Source: Owenia fusiformis | Lineage: Eukaryota > Annelida > Polychaeta > Sabellida > Oweniidae | Assembly: GCA_903813345.2 (NCBI GenBank) | Contig: CAIIXF020000012.1 | Coordinates: forward strand, 1,407,318 to 1,471,317 | Direction: 5' to 3' | DNA length: 64,000 nucleotides | Shown here: piece after piece, positions 59,018-64,000 of the stretch | Layout: each line of letters opens with the position of its first letter | How positions within the stretch are numbered: the first letter of the stretch is position 1 | Notes under the pieces: model-generated | The model's database searches: none | What the model saw: only the letters and a program-made list of their open reading frames with translations | Told to the model about the DNA's origin: nothing | Position numbers and translations under genes: made by a program

Positions 59018-59404
59018 TTAAACCAAATCATCATCAGAGTTGAAGGAATATTCAGATTCAGAATCAGAATCCTGAGACTCCATTTGGTCAACTTTGCTCT
59101 TGAGCTCCTCAACAACAGCGGCCATCTCAGTTGCATAGTGGTAGAACATCATCTTCATGTTGCTGAGAGTGGATAGTTGTAGTCGCAGGGAGTAGCGAAG
59201 GGCCTCTCTCTGGCTTTGCTTGGCTCGCTGGTAGCGGATCTCCACATTCTTGGCTCTGTCATCAATCAGCAGCAGTTGGTCACAGCCCCTGAGGAACTTT
59301 CTGTATGCAACATCAAGTTGCTCAGTGGTTTGCTCCCGATCAGAGTATTGTTCTCTCTCTGGCACTCCGTAGACTTCAGATTCTTGAATAGAGTAGGAAT
59401 CCAT
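59018..59404 (-). CDS. Array gene copy 2: intact 128-aa acidic-tailed protein
   Basis: MDSYSIQESEVYGVPEREQY to NSDDDLV, full length and in frame. Relative to copy 1 the changes cluster in the N-terminal 25 residues (A3S, V13G, H20Y, F21S, P23R) and in surface-type positions (A40G, L54V, N64S, S66R, H69L, A115S, H122N). The central segment YSLRLQLSTLSNMKMMFYHY and VVEELKSKVDQMESQDSD are unchanged, as expected under purifying selection. Same upstream and downstream signals as copy 1. Probably functional. Confidence 0.85.
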   Translation of the reverse strand: MDSYSIQESEVYGVPEREQYSDREQTTEQLDVAYRKFLRGCDQLLLIDDRAKNVEIRYQRAKQSQREALRYSLRLQLSTLSNMKMMFYHYATEMAAVVEELKSKVDQMESQDSDSESEYSFNSDDDLV

Positions 59405-59509
59405 TGTGTTTGTGTGTTTAGAGTTGTGATGTGATTGCTAGGCAAGTCAGATCAGTAATGACTTCAACAAGACTGCAACCAGCATTTATATAATTTTACA
59501 GGAAACTAA

Positions 59510-59795
59510 TGCCACTTCAAAAACACTGACATCAGACAGTTTAAAACTTCAAACAACGATTTCAAACTTTGACATCAGACAGTTTAAAACTTCTTTACAA
59601 ATATTTCAATCACTGACATCAGACAGCTTAAAGATTTCAAACACTGACACCAGAAAGTTTGAAACTTCAAGCAAAATAGTTCAAACAATGACATCAACCT
59701 GCTTGAAACTTCAAAGATTTCAAACAATGACAACTAACAGTTTTGAGACTTTGAGACAAAACATGCCAAACACTGACATCAGACAGTTTAAAACC
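59510..59795 (-). promoter_or_regulatory. Degenerate upstream repeats with TGATGTCA, copy 2
   Basis: About six units of ACTGACATCAGACAGTTTAA plus AACTTCAAAC, five with the exact TGACATCA 8-mer and one reading TGACACCA. Longer and more regular than the block at copy 1. Confidence 0.65.
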
Positions 59796-59978
59796 TGAAA
59801 TAGAGTACATGTAGTCTAAACTTTTATTGACAATGGAAAATTTAACCATCAACGTAAACCCTCAATTTTAAAATAACATCAGTCTCACAAGATTTTTGGA
59901 CAAATATCAAAAAGAAATGGTTGACAAATTACCTTTATTGGCTTTCCTATCTTTTCCATTGATTTTATTTCTTAAGTA

Positions 59979-60216
59979 CAGGGTGTCCAGAAAGTAAAGA
60001 TACAAATGCTCTTATTTCAAGAGATTTACCTGTTATGAGATGAAATTGCTCCAGAATGTAGAATGATGTCATAACAATATATCCCGAACTGTCATGACCT
60101 TCAGTTTCAAAGTGTATATTGTAATAATGTTTTTCCTCAATCTGTAGCAATTTCATTTAAAAAAACCAAATTTCATAAAATAAGAGTATTTGTATCTTTA
60201 CTTTCCATACACCCTG
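59979..60216. mobile_element. Mariner-like miniature element with about 45-bp ends
   Basis: CAGGGTGTCCAGAAAGTAAA plus GATACAAATGCTCTTATTT faces AAATAAGAGTATTTGTATCT plus TTACTTTCC...ACACCCTG, with TA at each outer side. It sits only in the spacer between copies 2 and 3, so it inserted after that unit formed. The minus-strand open frame across it is not a gene. Confidence 0.85.
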
Positions 60217-60420
60217 TATGCTTAAAAGTACATCCAAAGACCAATTTTGGACATTTAAAAGGCAATAAATTAATTTTTCAAACATTTTTATCACTATAGT
60301 TCAGTATTCCTATAATAATTTTGGGTTGTCCCTATCAGCCTTTATGCTATGTCCATGTGTAGCTGGTTTATGATGTCTTTTGTTTGGCAAATTCTATATT
60401 CATTTATTCATTAAAATGTG

Positions 60421-60495
60421 TATTCATAACTTAATTTCTCTAGCAATGATTTAGGGGTCCTGAAAAGAATGATGCGTAGAGCTGTGAACAATATT
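60421..60495 (-). pseudogene. Orphan 3' end of a lost array copy
   Basis: CTAGAGAAATTAAG (60443-60430) and a broken stem (GGTCCT with the facing arm reading AGAATG, 60456-60471) resemble the 3' signal of the array genes, but no coding sequence follows. It marks a further, nearly erased copy. Confidence 0.65.
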
Positions 60496-60573
60496 CAGAA
60501 CTATTCACTAAATTGTATCAACCATTCTTCACAAACACATATAATCAATCATTCATTCAAATAGTATTCAAAA

Positions 60574-60617
60574 CTTAATTTCTCTTTAGTAAAAACATGA
60601 GGGTCCTGAAAAGGACA
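60574..60617 (-). terminator. Degraded histone-type 3' signal, copy 3
   Basis: Sense strand reads TGTCCTTTTCAGGACC (60617-60602): the first G is T, so the closing pair is lost. The downstream element CTAAAGAGAAATTAAG (60589-60574) persists. The stem decays in the copy whose coding region is broken. Confidence 0.75.
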
Positions 60618-60790
60618 ATTTTTAGAAATCTGCAAAGTTGCTGCAAGGTTTTCCTTTTCCAACCTGCCTGATGCCTGAGGAACTTTCTGTATGCAGCATC
60701 AAGCTGCTCAGTGGTTTGCTCCCGATCAGAGTATTGTTCTCTCTCTGGCACTCTATAGACTTCAGATTCTTGCATAGAGTAGGAATCCAT
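60574..60790 (-). pseudogene. Array gene copy 3: internally deleted
   Basis: Codons 1-39 (MDSYSMQESEVYRVPEREQY ... YRKFLR) are joined directly to what is 3' UTR in other copies. The frame then reads through the stem-loop region to a stop inside the downstream element. About 300 bp (the helical core and acidic tail) are missing. The junction lies in CCTGATGCCTGAGG near 60665-60680, where CCTGA is repeated, suggesting a microhomology deletion. The stem has also lost its outer pair (see next entry). Promoter sequences remain. Confidence 0.88.
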
Positions 60791-60899
60791 TGTGTTTGTG
60801 TGTTTATAGTTATGAAGTGATTGCTAGGCAAGTCAGATCAGTAATGACTTCAACTAGACTGCAACCACCATTTATATAATTTTACAGGAAACTCATGCC

Positions 60900-61160
60900 A
60901 CTTCGAAAAAACTGACATCAGACAGTTTAAAACTTCAAACAAAACAGTTCAAACATTGACATCAGAAAGTTAAAATCTTCAAACAAAACAATTCAAACAA
61001 TCATATCAGATAAATGTAGTTTAAAACTTCATTAGAAATAGCTCAAATAAGGGGATCAGACAGTTTAAAACTTCACAAAAAGTTCAAACATTGACATCAG
61101 ACAGTTTAAAACTTCAAACAAAATAGTTCAAACAATGACATCAAACAGCTTGGAACAAAA
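60900..61160 (-). promoter_or_regulatory. Degenerate upstream repeats with TGATGTCA, copy 3
   Basis: Units ACTGACATCAGACAGTTTAA plus AACTTCAAACAAAACAGTTC, with about four exact TGACATCA 8-mers. Closely similar to the block at copy 1. Confidence 0.6.
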
Positions 61161-61891
61161 CAGGCAAAAAAGTGACAAAAACATTCTGTAGTAACATTTC
61201 ACAGCAAAAAGTTTTAAACATTGAACATAAGGCATCCACTGGAAAAATTGACATCAGTTCACTTTATATTCTTGGTCAAATCCAAAAGAGGTTGACATAC
61301 TTATCCTTTTATTCTATTTTGCAATCAAAACAAATATCAGGCCCTGCCCCTCAAAATTCACAACCTCCCAAGCAACAGGCCTGAACATACACACCACAAT
61401 GAAGTTGATATCAGATATAAAGTCAAAGATATGTTTTAAGATCAAGTAAAAGGAAATTTTTAACATATTTTATCGTTCAGCATTTCTTATTACTATGCTT
61501 AGATGTTTAGTTTCTAATGTTGTAATTCTTTGTCATTTTAACATTTCAGATTAATGTTTAGCATAATGTATATGGCATCTGAAATCATTTTAATCTTTTG
61601 TAATCAATAATACAATGATTTAAATCAGGATTTTTAGTCAACTTATAAATGAAATGTCTAAAATAATAGGAATTACAATTTTTCATCTTCATATAAGTGT
61701 ATCTTAAATGGACGAACCAATTCTGTGTGGCGCTGTTGTAAAAGTGTAGTTTCCAAATAAATAAAAAAAATGCAGTAAACTGCAAACTGTAAACTGATGT
61801 GTCTCTCTCTGTTCCATTATTCATTAAAAAAATGCATTTTGACATTTATCTGAGCTTGAAGATTTAGCATACATTCAAAAAGTATTCATAA

Positions 61892-61935
61892 CTTAATTTC
61901 TCTTTAGTAAAAACATGAGGGTCCTGAAAAGGACC
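61892..61935 (-). terminator. Histone-type 3' end signal, copy 4
   Basis: Intact GGTCCTTTTCAGGACC (61935-61920) with CTCA immediately after it and CTAAAGAGAAATTAAG at 61907-61892. Confidence 0.82.
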
Positions 61936-62036
61936 ATTTTTAGAAATCTGCAAAGTTGCTGCAAGGTTTTCCTTTTCCAGTCAACCTAGATAGATGAAGT
62001 TGAAAGAATCCTGTTCTTGAGACTGCTGCTTCACCT

Positions 62037-62423
62037 TTAAACCATATCATCATCAGAGAAGAAGGAATATTCAGATTCAGCATCAGAATCCTGAGACTCC
62101 ATTTGGTCAACTTAACTCTTGAGCTCCTCAACAACAGCAGCCATCTCAGTTGCATAGTGGTAGAACATCATCTTCATGTTGCTGAGTGTGGATAGTTGTA
62201 GAAGCAAGGAGTAGCGATGAGCCTCACTCTGGTTCTGCTTGGCTCGCTGGTAGCGGATCTCCAAATTCTTGGCTCTGTCATCAATCAGCAGCAGTTGGTC
62301 ACAGGCCCTGAGGAACTTTCTGTATGCAGCATCAAGCTGCTCAGTGGTTTGCTCCCGATCAAAGTATTGTTCTCTCTCTGGCACCCCATAGGCTTCAGAT
62401 TCTTGCATAGAGTAGGAATCCAT
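62037..62423 (-). pseudogene. Array gene copy 4: premature stop at codon 104
   Basis: MDSYSMQESEAYGVPEREQY onward matches the family, but codon 104 (AAA, Lys in copies 1, 2 and 5) is TAA at about 62112-62114, removing the last 25 residues including the acidic tail. Sequence after the stop remains in frame to TAA at 62037-62039 (VDQMESQDSDAESEYSFFSD, then DDMV), so the lesion is recent. The TATA box is also altered (TATATCATT on the plus strand). If translated, it would be a 103-residue tailless form. Confidence 0.85.
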
Positions 62424-62529
62424 AGTGTTTGTGTGCTTAGAGTTGTGATGTGATTGCTAGGCAAGTCAGAACAGTAATGACTTCAACTAGACAGCAACCA
62501 GCATTTATATCATTTCACAGGAAACTAAT

Positions 62530-62790
62530 GCCACTTCAAAAACACTGACATCAGGCAGTTTAAAACTTCAAACAAAACAGTTCAATTCAAACATTGACAT
62601 CAGAAAGTTAAAATCTTCAAACAAAACAATTCAAACAATCATATCAGATAAATGTAGTTTAAAACTTCATTCAAAAGAGCTCAAATAACGACATAAGACA
62701 GTTTAAAACTTCATACAAAAAGTGCAAACATTGACATCAGACAGTTTAAAACTTCAAACAAAATAGTTCAAACAATGACATCGAACAACT
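62530..62790 (-). promoter_or_regulatory. Degenerate upstream repeats, copy 4
   Basis: Same AAACATTGACATCAGACAGT-type units as the other copies, with about three exact TGACATCA 8-mers and others mutated (ACGACATAAGACAG, TGACATCGAAC). Confidence 0.6.
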
Positions 62791-63556
62791 TGGAACAAAA
62801 CAGGTGAAAAATTGACAAAAACATAATATAGTAACATTTCACAGCAAAAGGTTTTAAAATGACATCAGTTCACTTTATTTTTTTGGTCAAATCCAAAAGA
62901 GGTTGACATACTTATCCTTTTATTCTATTTTGCAATCAAAACAAATATCAGGCCCTGCCCCTCAAAATTCATAACCTCCCAAGCAACAGGCCTGAACATA
63001 CACACCACAATGAAGTTGATATCAGATTTAAAGTCAAAGATATGTTTTAAGATCAAGTAAAAGGAAATTTTTAACATATTTCATCGTTCAGCATTTCTTA
63101 TTACTATGCTTAGATGTTTAGTTTCTAATGATGTAATTCTTTGTCATTTTGACATTTATCTGAGTTTGAAGATCAGATTAATGTTTAGCATAATGTATAT
63201 GACATCTGAAATTATTTTAATCCTTTTAATCAATAAAACAATGATTTTAATCAGGAATTTTAGCAACTTATAAATGAAATGTCTAAAATAATACGAATTA
63301 CAATTTTGATCTTCATGTAAGTGTATCTTAAATGGACGAACCAATTCTGTGTGGCGCTGTTGTAAAAGTTTAGTTTCCAAATAAAAAAAATAAAAAAAAT
63401 ATGCAGTAAACTGCAAACTGTAAACTGATGTGTCTCTCTCTGCTCCATTAAAAAATGCATTTTGACATTTATCTGAGCTTGAAGATTTAGCATAATATTA
63501 TCAACCATTCTTTACAAAAACATACAATCAATCAGACATTCAAAAAGCATTCATAA

Positions 63557-63600
63557 CTTAATTTCTCTTTAGTAATAACATGAGGGTCCTGAAAAGGACC
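63557..63600 (-). terminator. Histone-type 3' end signal, copy 5
   Basis: Intact GGTCCTTTTCAGGACC (63600-63585), CTCA after it, and CTAAAGAGAAATTAAG (63572-63557). Confidence 0.82.
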
Positions 63601-63701
63601 ATTGTTAGAACTCTGAAAAGGGAAATTGTTGTATGGTTTTCCTTTTCCACCTGGATAGATGAAGTTTAAGGAATCTTGTTCTTGAAACTGCTGCTTCACC
63701 T

Positions 63702-64000
63702 TTAAACCAAATCATCCTCAGAGTAAAAGGAATATTCAGATTCAGCATCAGAATCGTGAGACTCCATCTGGTCAACTTTGCTCTTGAGTTCCTCAACTAC
63801 AGCAGCCATCTCAGTTGCATAGTGGTAGAACATCATCTTCATGTTGCTGAGAGTGGATAGCTGTAGTCGCAGAGAGTAGCGAAGGGCCTCTCTCTGGTTC
63901 TGCTTGGCTCGCTGGTAGCAGATCTCCAAATTCTTAGCTCTGTCATCAATCAGCAGCAGTTGGTCACAGGCCCTGAGGAACTTTCTATATGCAACATCAA
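63702..64000 (-). CDS. Array gene copy 5 (5' end beyond the window)
   Basis: Open from the window edge (LDVAYRKFLRACDQLLLIDD ...) to TAA at 63702-63704, covering the homologue of residues about 30-128. One unusual change is R57C (LEICYQ for LEIRYQ). The tail is intact (SEYSFYSEDDLV). Whether the start codon and promoter are intact cannot be seen. The array evidently continues to the right. Confidence 0.85.
   Translation of the reverse strand, partial: DVAYRKFLRACDQLLLIDDRAKNLEICYQRAKQNQREALRYSLRLQLSTLSNMKMMFYHYATEMAAVVEELKSKVDQMESHDSDAESEYSFYSEDDLV

Noticed and set aside
58876-59136. Minus-strand frame ending FRTLMLLLKRN overlapping copy 2
   Set aside because: An out-of-frame reading of the coding tail and 3' UTR. 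The same string ends up in frame in copy 3 only because of the deletion.
57365-64000. The array as a true histone gene cluster
   Set aside because: The protein has no histone fold, no basic tail and is acidic at its C-terminus; only the gene architecture is histone-like.
1-64000. tRNA, rRNA and snRNA genes
   Set aside because: I looked for tRNA B-box-like GGTTCGAATCC motifs and snRNA-like promoters and saw none convincing; a covariance-model scan would be needed to exclude them.

Overview
This is a stretch of animal nuclear genome, very probably from a marine invertebrate. It is AT-rich, genes are split by long GT-AG introns, and miniature inverted-repeat elements, tandem repeats and poly-G/C runs are dense. 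I cannot name the phylum from sequence alone; an echinoderm, hemichordate, cephalochordate or lophotrochozoan would all fit.

Layout. 1-19.5 kb: repeats and small DNA elements, with only two weak candidate exons (210-296 plus, 14067-14161 minus). 19.5-36.0 kb (plus): an eight-exon gene reconstructed through matching splice phases. It encodes a 395-residue secreted/GPI-type protein with a signal peptide, three Ig-like domains and a hydrophobic C-terminus. 36-46.9 kb: repeats and inverted-repeat elements. 46.9-51.7 kb (plus): a four-exon paralogue of 169 residues, holding a signal peptide, one Ig-like domain homologous to the third domain of the first protein, and the same GPI-type tail. 54.4-56.6 kb (minus): the last four exons of a fructosamine-3-kinase/ketosamine-3-kinase (FN3K-like) gene. 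57.2-64.0 kb (minus): a tandem array of about 1.65-kb units, each carrying an intronless gene for a 128-residue protein with an acidic tail that I do not recognise. The array holds two intact copies, one internally deleted copy, one copy with a nonsense codon, and one copy that runs off the window.

The most striking observation is the 3' end of the array genes. Each unit carries a 16-nt GGUCCU-UUUC-AGGACC stem-loop about 100 nt after the stop codon. A purine-rich AAAGAGAAA element follows about 15-25 nt further on, in the layout of replication-dependent histone pre-mRNAs (SLBP stem-loop plus U7 downstream element). The genes are also intronless, TATA-driven and tandem, as such histone genes are, yet the protein is acidic and is not a histone. 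Upstream of each copy are degenerate repeats rich in TGATGTCA (a CRE/ATF-like site). The upstream FN3K exons are not found below 64 kb, so the array may sit inside an FN3K intron.

A second theme is tandem growth at exon ends. The Ig paralogue has eight further 80-bp copies of its exon-2 tail, each with an intact GTGAGT splice donor. The larger Ig gene has three copies of its exon-7 tail, one of them split by a 51-bp mariner-like element. The FN3K stop-codon region has seeded a roughly 28-bp repeat array in the 3' flank. Both Ig proteins share a membrane-proximal domain in which the F-strand cysteine is replaced by leucine and an extra cysteine lies 16-17 residues before the B-strand cysteine.
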